59,818 bases of DNA, taken from positions 1 to 59,818 of the forward strand of contig NZ_JARWOV010000247.1 in the NCBI RefSeq assembly GCF_029868855.1. Direction: 5' to 3'. The translations under genes were made by a program, and so were the position numbers. This stretch comes from Nocardia carnea (GTDB lineage: Bacteria > Actinomycetota > Actinomycetes > Mycobacteriales > Mycobacteriaceae). Of the stretch, positions 44,205-52,853 are shown piece after piece; the first letter of the stretch is position 1; each line of letters starts with the position of its first letter. Below the pieces are notes generated by a model. That model did not search any database and had not been told where the DNA came from. It saw only the letters and a list, made by a program, of their open reading frames with translations.

Positions 44205-47200
44205 TCAGGTCGGTGCCGCAGCGGGCGCGGGGGCGACATTCTGCCCGCGCAGGCGCTGCGAGATCACCTGGGTGATCCCGTCGCCGCGCATGCTGACGCC
44301 GTAGAGCGCGTCGGCGATCTCCATGGTCGGCTTCTGGTGGGTGATGACGATCAACTGGCTCTTCTCGCGCAGCTGCTCGAACAGTCCGATGAGGCGCCGC
44401 AGGTTGGTGTCGTCGAGCGCGGCCTCCACCTCGTCCATCACATAGAACGGTGAGGGTCGCGCGCGGAAGATGGCGACCAGCAGCGCCACCGCGGTCAGCG
44501 ATTTCTCGCCGCCGGACAGCAGCGACAACCGTTTGACCTTCTTACCGGGCGGCCGCGCCTCCACCTCGATACCGGTGGTCAGCATATCGCCGGGGTCGGT
44601 GAGCAGCAGCCGGCCCTCGCCGCCCGGGAAGAGTGCCGAGAAGACCTGGACGAATTCCCGTTCCACATCGGCGTAGGCGTCGGTGAAGACCTGCAGAATG
44701 CGGTCGTCCACCTCGGCCACCACGTCCAGCAGGTCCTGGCGGGCTTTCTTGACGTCCTCGAGCTGGGTCGCCAGGAAGTTGTAGCGTTCTTCCAGGGCCG
44801 CGAACTCCTCGAGTGCCAGGGGGTTCACTTTGCCGAGCGTCGCCAGGTCTTTTTCGGCCCGTTTGGCGCGACGCTCCTGCGAGGCTCTGTCGAACGGCAT
44901 GGGTGCCGGTGCGGTGACCTGTTCCCCACGCTCCTTGGCCTGCTCGTATTCCCGCATCTCCAGCTCGCTGGGCGGTAGCGCGACATCGGGCCCGTATTCG
45001 GCGATCAGATCGTCGAGCGCGATACCGAACTGCTCGCCGATATTCGTTTCGAGCTGTTCGATCCGCAACGCGGCCTGCGCCTTGGCGACCTCGTCGCGGT
45101 GCACGGCGTCGGTGAGCTGCCCGAGCTGAGTGCTCAACGCCCGCACCCGCTCCTTTATCCGATCGACGGCGGTCGCGCATTCGGTGCGCCGGCGCACCAG
45201 ATCGTCGCGCCGGTCGGCCGCGGCCGCCACCACCCGCTCCAATTCGGCGGACAGTTCCGCACCGGATTCGGCGACCGCGGCCGCCACCTGGGCGGCGCGG
45301 CGCCGGGCGGCCTGGGCTCGTTCGGCCCGGGCCCGGGCGTCGCGTTCGGCCCGGGCGGCGCGGCGCAGTGACTCCGCCTTACCGCGCACCGATTCGGCGC
45401 GTTCCTCGGCCGTCCGCACGGCCAGCCGCGCCTCCACCTCCATGGCCCGGGCCTCCGCCAATGCCGCCGCGGCTTCTTCGCGGGCCAGTGCGGCTGCCTC
45501 GGTACCGGCGGCCCCGGCCGCATCACCGTCGGCGTCGGCCTGTTCCAGTTCGGCGCGGCGGAGCCGGTCCTCCAGGTCGGCCAGTGTGGTGACGGCCTCT
45601 TCCCGCGAGGTCTCGGCGGCGGCCCGCTGCTCGATGAGGCGTTCGGATTCGGTATTCGCCGCCCGCGCGGCCGCGCCGAGCCGGCCCAGCCGTTCATAGA
45701 TGTTGTTGAGCGCCTGATCCGATTCGTGCAGCGCGAGCAGCGCCTGGTCCACCGCGTCTTTGCGGTCGGCCTGTTCCTCCAGCGCCCCGGACAGGCTCGC
45801 TTCCAGTTCCTCGGCATGCCGCTGCGCGGCCCGCAGTTCGGCCTCGGCGGTATCGATTTCGGCCTGGATCTCGAGACGGCTCGGTGCACGATCGGATCCG
45901 CCCACCAGCCAGCCGGTCCCCGCGAGATCGCCGTCCCGGGTCACGACCCGCAACTCCGGACGGGCAGCGAGTACCTCCGCGGCACGGTCCAGATCGTCGA
46001 CGACCACCACCCGGCTGGTCAGCGCGACCACCGCCGCGCGCAGCGAATCGGGGTAGTTCACCACGTCGAGCAGCCGGCGCGCCGCACCGGGCAGCTCGGA
46101 ATCGTCGTCGGTACCGGTCTCCGCGGCGGCACCCTCGTAGACCAGCGCGGCCCGGCCGGCATCGGCCTTCCCGAGCGCTCGGACGGCGCCGACCGCCGTC
46201 TCACCGGTATCGGCGACCATCGCCTCCGCCACCGGGCCCAGGACCGCCGCGACCGCGGCCTCGTAGCCGGCGTGTACCCCGAGTAGTTCGGACAGCGGGC
46301 CCAGCAACCCGGCCGGCTGGTTCTCGGTGAGCCAGGCCGCACCGTCGCGGCTGGCCAGGTTCATACCGAGCGCTTCGATCCGCGCGGTCAGCGAGGCGAC
46401 CCGCCGCCCGGCGTCGCGGTCCTCGGCGCGCAGTTCGGTGACCCGGTGATCGGCGAGTTCCAGCGCCTCGACAGCGTGTTCGTGCTGGGCGTCGAGCCCC
46501 GCTTCCCCGGCGTCCAGTTCGGCCAGTTCGTCCTGGACACCGTCGTATTCGCGCTGTGCTTCCTCACCCCGGGTCCGCGCCTGGCCGAGGGCGGTCGTCA
46601 AGCGGACGATTTCGGCGTCGACGGATTGCGCTCTGGTGCGCAGGTTCTCGACCTGTCCCGACAACCGGACCAGCCCTTCGCGGCGGTCGGCGATGGCCCG
46701 GACGGCAGCCAGATGCGCCTGTTCGGCCGCTTTGGCCTCGTATTCCCGTTCGGCGAGCCCGTCCCGCGCCGCTTCGAGGGTCTCCGTGGCCATTTCGACG
46801 GCTTCGCGGAGTTCGGCCTCCTCGGCCTCCACCCGGTCGGCCTCGGCTTCGAGCTGGTCGGGGTCGCGGCCGGTATTCGCCGCGGGCGCGGTATCGAGAT
46901 GACGGGCGCGGTCGTTCGCGATTCGGGTGGTGGCGTTGACCCGTTCGGCCAGTGCGGACAGCTGGAACCACAGCTGCCCCGCCGCTTCGGCACTGGGGGT
47001 GAGCCGGGAGAGTTCGAATTCCTGCTGGGCCAGGGCGGCATTCGCCGCGTCGAGTTCGCTCTGCACGGTGATCTGCTGTTCCCGCGCGTAGGCCTCTTTG
47101 CTCTGCTGGCTTTCCAGTTCGGCTCGCCGGGTGACCAGATCGTCGGCGGCCAGCCGCAACCGGGCGTCGCGTAGATCGGCCTGCACGGTCTGCGCCCGGC

Positions 47201-47837
47201 GCGCCACCTCGGCCTGGCGGCCCAGGGGTTTGAGCTGTCGGCGCAGTTCGGTGGTGAGGTCGGTGAGGCGGGCGAGGTTGGCCTGCATGGCGTCCAGTTT
47301 GCGGACGGCCTTTTCTTTGCGTTTGCGGTGTTTGAGGACGCCCGCTGCTTCCTCGATGAAAGCGCGCCGGTCCTCGGGGCGCGATTCCAGGATCGCCGAG
47401 AGCTGCCCCTGTCCGACGATCACATGCATTTCCCGGCCGATACCGGAATCGCTGAGCAGTTCCTGGACATCCATCAGCCGGCAGGAGTTGCCGTTGATCT
47501 CGTATTCGCCCGCACCGTCGCGGAACATCCGGCGGGTGATGGAGACCTCGGCATAATCGATCGGCAGCGCGCCGTCGGAATTGTCGATGGTGAGCGTCAC
47601 CTCGGCCCGCCCGAGCGCGGCCCGGCCGGAGGTACCGGCGAAGATGACGTCCTGCATCTTGCCGCCGCGTAGTGCTTTGGCGCCCTGTTCGCCCATCACC
47701 CAGGTGAGCGCGTCGACGACATTGGACTTACCGGATCCGTTCGGACCCACCACGCAGGTGATACCGGGCTCGAACCGCAGGGTCGTCGCGGACGCGAAGG
47801 ATTTGAATCCCTTCAACGTCAAGCTCTTCAGATGCAA
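44205..47837 (-). CDS. smc: Chromosome segregation ATPase SMC
   Basis: Condensin subunit that extrudes DNA loops and organises replicated chromosomes. 1210 residues from a TTG start giving (M)HLKSLTLKGFKSFASATTLRF; the frame is open further upstream but lacks homology. Walker A is VGPNGSGKSNVVDAL. Two long coiled coils flank a hinge at about 510-660. Signature LSGGEKSLTAVALL and Walker B FYVMDEVEAALDD close the head. It is followed by ftsY after DUF2237, as in mycobacteria. ScpA and ScpB are not in this window. Confidence 0.97.
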   Translation of the reverse strand: MHLKSLTLKGFKSFASATTLRFEPGITCVVGPNGSGKSNVVDALTWVMGEQGAKALRGGKMQDVIFAGTSGRAALGRAEVTLTIDNSDGALPIDYAEVSITRRMFRDGAGEYEINGNSCRLMDVQELLSDSGIGREMHVIVGQGQLSAILESRPEDRRAFIEEAAGVLKHRKRKEKAVRKLDAMQANLARLTDLTTELRRQLKPLGRQAEVARRAQTVQADLRDARLRLAADDLVTRRAELESQQSKEAYAREQQITVQSELDAANAALAQQEFELSRLTPSAEAAGQLWFQLSALAERVNATTRIANDRARHLDTAPAANTGRDPDQLEAEADRVEAEEAELREAVEMATETLEAARDGLAEREYEAKAAEQAHLAAVRAIADRREGLVRLSGQVENLRTRAQSVDAEIVRLTTALGQARTRGEEAQREYDGVQDELAELDAGEAGLDAQHEHAVEALELADHRVTELRAEDRDAGRRVASLTARIEALGMNLASRDGAAWLTENQPAGLLGPLSELLGVHAGYEAAVAAVLGPVAEAMVADTGETAVGAVRALGKADAGRAALVYEGAAAETGTDDDSELPGAARRLLDVVNYPDSLRAAVVALTSRVVVVDDLDRAAEVLAARPELRVVTRDGDLAGTGWLVGGSDRAPSRLEIQAEIDTAEAELRAAQRHAEELEASLSGALEEQADRKDAVDQALLALHESDQALNNIYERLGRLGAAARAANTESERLIEQRAAAETSREEAVTTLADLEDRLRRAELEQADADGDAAGAAGTEAAALAREEAAAALAEARAMEVEARLAVRTAEERAESVRGKAESLRRAARAERDARARAERAQAARRRAAQVAAAVAESGAELSAELERVVAAAADRRDDLVRRRTECATAVDRIKERVRALSTQLGQLTDAVHRDEVAKAQAALRIEQLETNIGEQFGIALDDLIAEYGPDVALPPSELEMREYEQAKERGEQVTAPAPMPFDRASQERRAKRAEKDLATLGKVNPLALEEFAALEERYNFLATQLEDVKKARQDLLDVVAEVDDRILQVFTDAYADVEREFVQVFSALFPGGEGRLLLTDPGDMLTTGIEVEARPPGKKVKRLSLLSGGEKSLTAVALLVAIFRARPSPFYVMDEVEAALDDTNLRRLIGLFEQLREKSQLIVITHQKPTMEIADALYGVSMRGDGITQVISQRLRGQNVAPAPAAAPT

Positions 47838-48039
47838 CGCCGACGACCCTTTCCGCCTCCACGTACTGTCCGCCTCGCTCAGGCCGATCAGCCATGCTAT
47901 AGGGCCGCGGCGAGATAACCCCATCCGGCGCACCGGAGGTGGCCGATCGAGGGCGGGTGGTGGCGGCGCGGTTGCCGAGGGCAGTCCGTACCGTAGCCCG
48001 GTGGTTCCGCCGACCGGATGCCACCGAGGCTACCGGGCG

Positions 48040-48474
48040 TTATACCTTTCGGCGATGGCAGCGGCCGGCCTCGATTCCGGTTGCCGCCCGCAATGCCAGC
48101 ACGGCACCCCACGGGCCGATGACCCATATGGGCCAGAAGTAGGTGAATGCTCCGACGCCCAGCGAGATCGCCGCCCAGATCACCAGCACCAGCACGCTGA
48201 CGCCCAGCCAGGCGCTGCCCTCGATCCGCTGCCAGATCGGGAACCGCGAGCGCGATCCCGGGACGGTCGAGTTCGGACCGGGACCCGGCTTCGGTTCGGG
48301 CAGATCGGCGAGCACACTCTGCAGCTCCTCGCGGGTCGCGATCCGGTACACCTGCGCGACCCGCTCGTCGTATTCGGCGAGGTCGAGCCTGCCGTCGCCC
48401 AGATGCCGGCCCAACTCCCGCACGATCCGATCGCGTTCGGCATCCGAGGCGCGGATACCCGTCGAGATCTCCAT
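48040..48474 (-). CDS. DUF1707 domain membrane protein
   Basis: 144 residues; ATG preceded by AAGGGGAG. The N-terminal DUF1707 domain (IRASDAERDRIVRELGRHLGDGRLDLAEYDERV) is followed by a Pro-rich linker and two membrane helices (about 90-130). Such proteins are common, often multicopy, in actinobacteria; the function is unknown. It lies between smc and acyP. Confidence 0.9.
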   Translation of the reverse strand: MEISTGIRASDAERDRIVRELGRHLGDGRLDLAEYDERVAQVYRIATREELQSVLADLPEPKPGPGPNSTVPGSRSRFPIWQRIEGSAWLGVSVLVLVIWAAISLGVGAFTYFWPIWVIGPWGAVLALRAATGIEAGRCHRRKV

Positions 48475-48593
48475 ATCGCTCCCCTTACACATCGGGCCAC
48501 ACTCCACTGTGGAATATAACCAGAGTGCTACTCCCACTGTGGAATGTCAAGGGGTTCGAGAAATACCGCCTCGCGGAGCCGGCCGAATGTGTC

Positions 48594-48899
48594 CTATCGC
48601 TCCACGAAACCCTGCAGCCCGCCCCGAGCCGGCTCCCAGTTCTCGACCACCAGATCCACCCGGCCGGGCGCCGCCGGAGAACGCAGCAGCGCCAGCAGTT
48701 CGGCCGCCGCGCGCCGCGGCCCCTCGGCCACCACATGCACCCGCCCGTCGGCCGCGTTGGTGGCATGCCCGGTGAGCCCGAGTTCCAATGCCCGGGACCG
48801 GGTCCACCAGCGGAATCCCACGCCCTGCACGTATCCGTGCACCCAGGCGCTCAGCCGCACCGGATCGGATTCCGATCGCGCCGCCGTTTCGCCGATCAT
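48594..48899 (-). CDS. acyP: Acylphosphatase
   Basis: Hydrolyses acyl phosphates such as carbamoyl phosphate and 1,3-bisphosphoglycerate in vitro. 101 residues. The catalytic arginine is in VHGYVQGVGFRWW and the asparagine in GHATNAADGRVHV. It starts 2 bp after the osmC stop, so it is probably cotranscribed, the same order as in M. tuberculosis. Confidence 0.95.
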   Translation of the reverse strand: MIGETAARSESDPVRLSAWVHGYVQGVGFRWWTRSRALELGLTGHATNAADGRVHVVAEGPRRAAAELLALLRSPAAPGRVDLVVENWEPARGGLQGFVER

Positions 48900-48901
48900 G
48901 A

Positions 48902-49378
48902 TCAGTCGGCGGTATCGATCTCGAAGGACAGCGTCACCTTGCTACCCGCCTTCAATGTCCGGCCCACCGTGCACACCTTGTCGATCGCCCGCTGCACCGT
49001 CACCAGAAGCCGCTCGCGGGCGGCTTCGTCGAGTTCGCTGAGATCGAGTTCGAATACCTCGTCCAGCTGTGGATACACCTCGTTCTCCCGGTCCGCGGCG
49101 CCGGAAACCCGGATGGTCGCGTCGTAGTCGTCGCCGAGCCGGCGCGAGAGCGGGAAATCCGAGCTCATCCCCGAGCATGCGGCCAGCGCGATCTTCAGGA
49201 GTTCACCGGGTGTGAAAACACCGGGAACACCTTCGGACCCGATCAGAACCTCCGCGCCGCGTGAACTACGCCCGGTATAGCGCCGGGTCCCCGTACGCTC
49301 CACCCACAGCGTGGTGGGGCCCGAGGGTGCGCCGGCCGGCGCCGCGGCGGCGGCCGCAGTGGTGGTGTCATCAGCCAT
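48902..49378 (-). CDS. OsmC-family peroxiredoxin-like protein
   Basis: 158 residues from MADDTTTAAAAAAPAG. Two family cysteines are visible: C68 in LAACSGMSSDFPLSRRLG and C136 in DKVCTVGRTLKAG, the pair used in thiol peroxidase chemistry by OsmC/Ohr proteins. The Ala-rich N-terminus is variable. The physiological substrate is unknown. It forms an operon with acyP; a small membrane-protein gene lies 59 bp upstream on the same strand. Confidence 0.9.
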   Translation of the reverse strand: MADDTTTAAAAAAPAGAPSGPTTLWVERTGTRRYTGRSSRGAEVLIGSEGVPGVFTPGELLKIALAACSGMSSDFPLSRRLGDDYDATIRVSGAADRENEVYPQLDEVFELDLSELDEAARERLLVTVQRAIDKVCTVGRTLKAGSKVTLSFEIDTAD

Positions 49379-49437
49379 GGTTTCGATCCTGCCATCCACC
49401 GCCCGGGCTCGGCGCACCCGTCCGCGACAGGTGCGGG

Positions 49438-49572
49438 TCAGCCCCGGCGCGACCGCGGCGCGGCCACCCGGACCGGCCGCTGAGAACGGTTCTCCAGCGT
49501 TGCGGCGAGAACCCGCAGCAGCAGCAGACCGACCAGGAATCCCGCGATCAACATCGGGGTCACCAGGGACAT
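49438..49572 (-). CDS. Small single-pass membrane protein
   Basis: 44 residues: MSLVTPMLIAGFLVGLLLLR, then a short basic tail rich in Arg (ENRSQRPVRVAAPRSRRG). One membrane helix with a cytosolic C-terminus. A GAAGGA lies 5-6 bases before the ATG, which supports translation. It has no known family. Its position just before osmC suggests the same transcript. Confidence 0.5.
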   Translation of the reverse strand: MSLVTPMLIAGFLVGLLLLRVLAATLENRSQRPVRVAAPRSRRG

Positions 49573-49764
49573 GACAGTCCTTCCATTCCGCATCACGCAA
49601 CCGCTATCGGTCACGTACCCACCGGTGACGCCGGTATCTCCGGCCGCGCTCACCGGCGGTGCGCAGGAAAAACTACCCCCGCGGACAGCTCGGAAACCCC
49701 TTGCTTGCGCAATCTTTACGCCCGCAGACCACTCCCGGGGCCCGGCCGATACACATCGCCCGAG

Positions 49765-51288
49765 TCACCGATGCGGATGGCATCGCGACGGATCGACCAG
49801 CTCCGCACAGGGAAGATTCCCGTACCGGCGGATCACGTCCTGACCGCCCTCCCACAGCAGGAAGCGCACGAAGCTCGCACCGATCGACCCGGGGGCGAAA
49901 TCACCGTACGAGTACGCGTACTCCACGCCCCAGAACGGGTAGCTCTGCGCACCGGCCGCCTCTCGCGTCGCGGGTCGGCCACCGATCGACACCCGCACCA
50001 CGCCTGGAGTGTCCGAGGCGTCCGCAGCCTCGCTGTATCCGACGGCACCCGGTATCTCGGTGATCTCGTCGAGGACATCCGCGGTGGTCAAGGTCTGGCA
50101 GCGCCCGGGTTCCCCGCCGCGCGCGAGCTCGTTGCAGGTGATACCGGGTTCCGGTGGCTGTGCGGCTTCCAGCAGCCGGGTCTCGAAATTCCAGCGGGTA
50201 CCGGATCCGGCGTAACGGTTGACGACCCGCACGGGCAGATCGGCGCCGCCGACGGCCCGCCAGTTCGTGACCTCGCCGAGGAACAACTCCCTGATCTGCT
50301 CGACGGTGAGGTCGGTCACCCCCGTTTCCGGGTGCACGACGACGGTGAACAGCGACAGCGCCAGCGGCCGCTGCACCAGTCCGGGGAAGTCTGTGCCCTT
50401 CGGCGCGTCACCGATCGCGAGCAGCGTGCCGTCGGCACCACGTACGTCGTCGACCCGTGCCATACCGCGTTCACTGCCCTCGAACTCGTAGTCGATCTCC
50501 GCACCCGGGCACGTACGTTCGTAGAGTTCGCCCGCCTCCTCGACCACCCGGGCGAACGCGGTCGACCCGACCACGGTGAGCCGTCCCGTCGCGCAGCCGC
50601 TCGGCGCGGCCTCGGACTCGACGATATCGAGCACCGCCATCGCCGCGATAACGGTGACCAGGAAGCCGATCAGCACCAGCATGAGCAGCGATGCCCCGGA
50701 GCGACCCTGGGTCTTGGTGATCCCGCCGCCGGTGACCACGCCCTGCATCGTGGGCTCGGGATACTCCCCCGTGCCGGCTGTGCGTTCCAGAGTCGCCAGG
50801 ATCTTGTAGTGGTCCGAGCGGTTCAGCGGAACCTTCGGTAAATCGATGACACCGATATCCTGACCCGGAAGTTCACGATGGCCGAAACCGGAATCCGGCT
50901 CGAAGCAGACGGCCAGCCCCGGATTGCTCAGTTCGGTGACCGCCATCCCGATCACCCGCCGCTGCGGGAAATGCAGATGCAGCCCGGCCTGGCCGTTCTG
51001 CCCGGTCACGTAGTCGGTGGCATCGATGGTGGTGGCGCCGTGGTTCTCGATCCGGATCAGTACCACCGACAGATCTTGCAGGTTACGTTCGGGCCCCTCG
51101 GCGGTCTGCCGTAACTGCCGCAGCGCCCCGGCATGCCCGGATTCCGCTTCACCGGTGACCGGCGTATCCATCTGCACCCGCCAGCCGAGCCGTTTACGGC
51201 CGACGAAAACGAACTCCCAGACGAAGGCCCCCACCGGAATCGCGATACCGGCGAGCGGGAGCACAAAACCGAACAGAAGTTCACCCAC
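49765..51288 (-). CDS. Membrane-anchored PstS-like substrate-binding protein fusion
   Basis: 507 residues from GTG at 51288, chosen because GGGAGGG is well spaced; ATG at 51312 is an alternative. Membrane helix at about 5-28; a novel ~170-residue domain; a second helix at about 203-225. A periplasmic binding domain similar to PstS follows (about 240-507): VVGSTAFARVVEEAG, LTVEQIRELFLGEVTNWRAVGG, RYAGSGTRWNFETRLL, and IPGAVGYSEAADA. No pst permease or ATPase genes are nearby, so it may be a sensor or adhesin rather than a transporter part. Confidence 0.75.
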   Translation of the reverse strand: MGELLFGFVLPLAGIAIPVGAFVWEFVFVGRKRLGWRVQMDTPVTGEAESGHAGALRQLRQTAEGPERNLQDLSVVLIRIENHGATTIDATDYVTGQNGQAGLHLHFPQRRVIGMAVTELSNPGLAVCFEPDSGFGHRELPGQDIGVIDLPKVPLNRSDHYKILATLERTAGTGEYPEPTMQGVVTGGGITKTQGRSGASLLMLVLIGFLVTVIAAMAVLDIVESEAAPSGCATGRLTVVGSTAFARVVEEAGELYERTCPGAEIDYEFEGSERGMARVDDVRGADGTLLAIGDAPKGTDFPGLVQRPLALSLFTVVVHPETGVTDLTVEQIRELFLGEVTNWRAVGGADLPVRVVNRYAGSGTRWNFETRLLEAAQPPEPGITCNELARGGEPGRCQTLTTADVLDEITEIPGAVGYSEAADASDTPGVVRVSIGGRPATREAAGAQSYPFWGVEYAYSYGDFAPGSIGASFVRFLLWEGGQDVIRRYGNLPCAELVDPSRCHPHR

Positions 51289-51736
51289 CCCGAATCCCTC
51301 CCTCGGCACCATCTTCGGCCAACCGTACGGCGAAACGCGCTAGGCCAGGTGAGTGTTCGCACACCATTCACCACAACGTCATCGGCCGCCGGGCAGATGT
51401 GCTCGTGGGCTCGGCGGGGGTTAGGCCGGAGGCCCCGGGCGGGGGGGGCGGGGGGGGGGGCGCCCCCCGCCCCCCCCCCCGCGTGCGGGTCTGCCGGGCG
51501 GATGCGAGCGCTTTCTCTTTCGGCGTACCGGCGGACTCCACGGCACCGGAACGTGGGTGCACCTCGGCGCAGATCTGCTGGGTGCCACAGCGGCTACTCG
51601 CGTTCAGCCGACGCGCTCCCGCCGACCCAAGGCGTGGGATGTGCGGGCGCGCGATCTGGCACTCCGTCCGACAGGGGATCCGGAATATGCAGGGCCCGGG
51701 CGGAGACCGTGGCTCAGCCGAGGCTTGCGGTCCCGT
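51289..51736. other. Intergenic region holding a G/C-run palindrome
   Basis: About 450 bp without a credible gene. It contains a stretch of nearly pure G then C, listed separately. The rest shows no recognisable element. Confidence 0.5.
51431..51481. repeat. G-run/C-run palindrome
   Basis: Eight G, C, eleven G, then CG, six C, G, eleven C: an imperfect giant palindrome of almost pure G and C. It could fold as a hairpin or quadruplex, but its texture is that of the two window edges, so it may be an assembly join or a low-quality consensus. Confidence 0.6.
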
Positions 51737-52831
51737 TCATTCGGCGACGATGATTTCGCCGTCACCGCCGCCGGAAATGAACCCCAGCAGCCGCCGGGCT
51801 TCCGCCTCGACGAGCTCCCGCTGGTCCGCGGCGAACCCGTGCCAGGGCTCGATGCGCAGTATCGAATCCTGCACCGACCATCTGCCGTGCACGAAACCGT
51901 CCACCAGGTACACCGGAACCCCGGCCGAGGCCTCGCGGGCCGTCCGCCGCCGGTCCTCTTCGGCGATGATCCGGCGCCGGTCCCGGTACCCGAGCAGCGA
52001 ATTGTCGAACGCGGGGAGAAAACGCACCGGCACAGGCAGTTCCGGATCGGCCAGCGGAGCATCGGGCAGATCGAACAACTCGTCTCCCTCCGCACTACGC
52101 AGCACCCGGAGCCGCGGACGCAAGGTGCTCACGACCTCGCGGAGCCGGGTGAGACCCGACCAGGCCTGTATATCGGCGACACTCGCGGGACCGAACGCGG
52201 CGAGATAGCGCAGAATCAGCGTGGACGGATCGGGCGGATCCAGCGGTGCACCGATCCAGTCCTCGGCCGGGCCGACCGTGACGTACCGGTTGCGCCACCG
52301 CCCCCATTCCCCGGTCTCGGCGCCGTGCGCCATGGGCACCAGCACCTCCACTGCTTCGGCCAGGCGGCGCGTATGACGTTGCGGAAACCGTTCGGCCAGA
52401 ATCCTTCCGAGGTCACCGCGGGACATCCGCCGACCGGCCAGCACTTCCCGGCCGGCGGCGGCCAACTCGGACAACTCGATACCGTCGATCTCCTCGCGGT
52501 AGTAGGCGGTATTGAGCGCCCCCTCGACATACGCCTGAACCGTGGGGCGCAACCAGCGAAAATCCTCCGCCGTGCTCAGATGTACAGTGCGCCGGATCGT
52601 GGTGGAGCGGACGAGTTTCCGGTCGTGCATCAGCGCGGCCAGGTCCTGATGATCGAACTGTCGCGACCGCGACCATATTCCGATATAGGGCCAATTCGGT
52701 TCCTGCCCTTGCACCGCGACCAGATGCCGGATCAGCTCGTAGGCAGGAAGATCGGTACGGTTCGCCAGATGCTGGCGTACCAGCAGAGTCCGGTTCAAGG
52801 TGCGCAGCGACAGTTCCCGCATACCGGGCAT
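51737..52831 (-). CDS. AlkZ-like winged-helix DNA glycosylase family protein
   Basis: About 364 residues from MPGMRELSLRTLNRTLL. It belongs to the HTH_42/DUF1006 family of winged-helix proteins, which includes Streptomyces AlkZ, a glycosylase unhooking bulky or crosslinked adducts. The N-terminal LVAVQGQEPN places a QxQ motif at about 41-43, where AlkZ has its catalytic-pocket glutamines. Three tandem winged-helix regions are likely; HLSTAEDFRWLRP and VDGFVHGRW are family-like. Activity unproven. The start is uncertain (ATG at 52822 also possible). Confidence 0.8.
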   Translation of the reverse strand: MPGMRELSLRTLNRTLLVRQHLANRTDLPAYELIRHLVAVQGQEPNWPYIGIWSRSRQFDHQDLAALMHDRKLVRSTTIRRTVHLSTAEDFRWLRPTVQAYVEGALNTAYYREEIDGIELSELAAAGREVLAGRRMSRGDLGRILAERFPQRHTRRLAEAVEVLVPMAHGAETGEWGRWRNRYVTVGPAEDWIGAPLDPPDPSTLILRYLAAFGPASVADIQAWSGLTRLREVVSTLRPRLRVLRSAEGDELFDLPDAPLADPELPVPVRFLPAFDNSLLGYRDRRRIIAEEDRRRTAREASAGVPVYLVDGFVHGRWSVQDSILRIEPWHGFAADQRELVEAEARRLLGFISGGGDGEIIVAE

Positions 52832-52853
52832 TATCGGAGCCGGCACCGACAGG

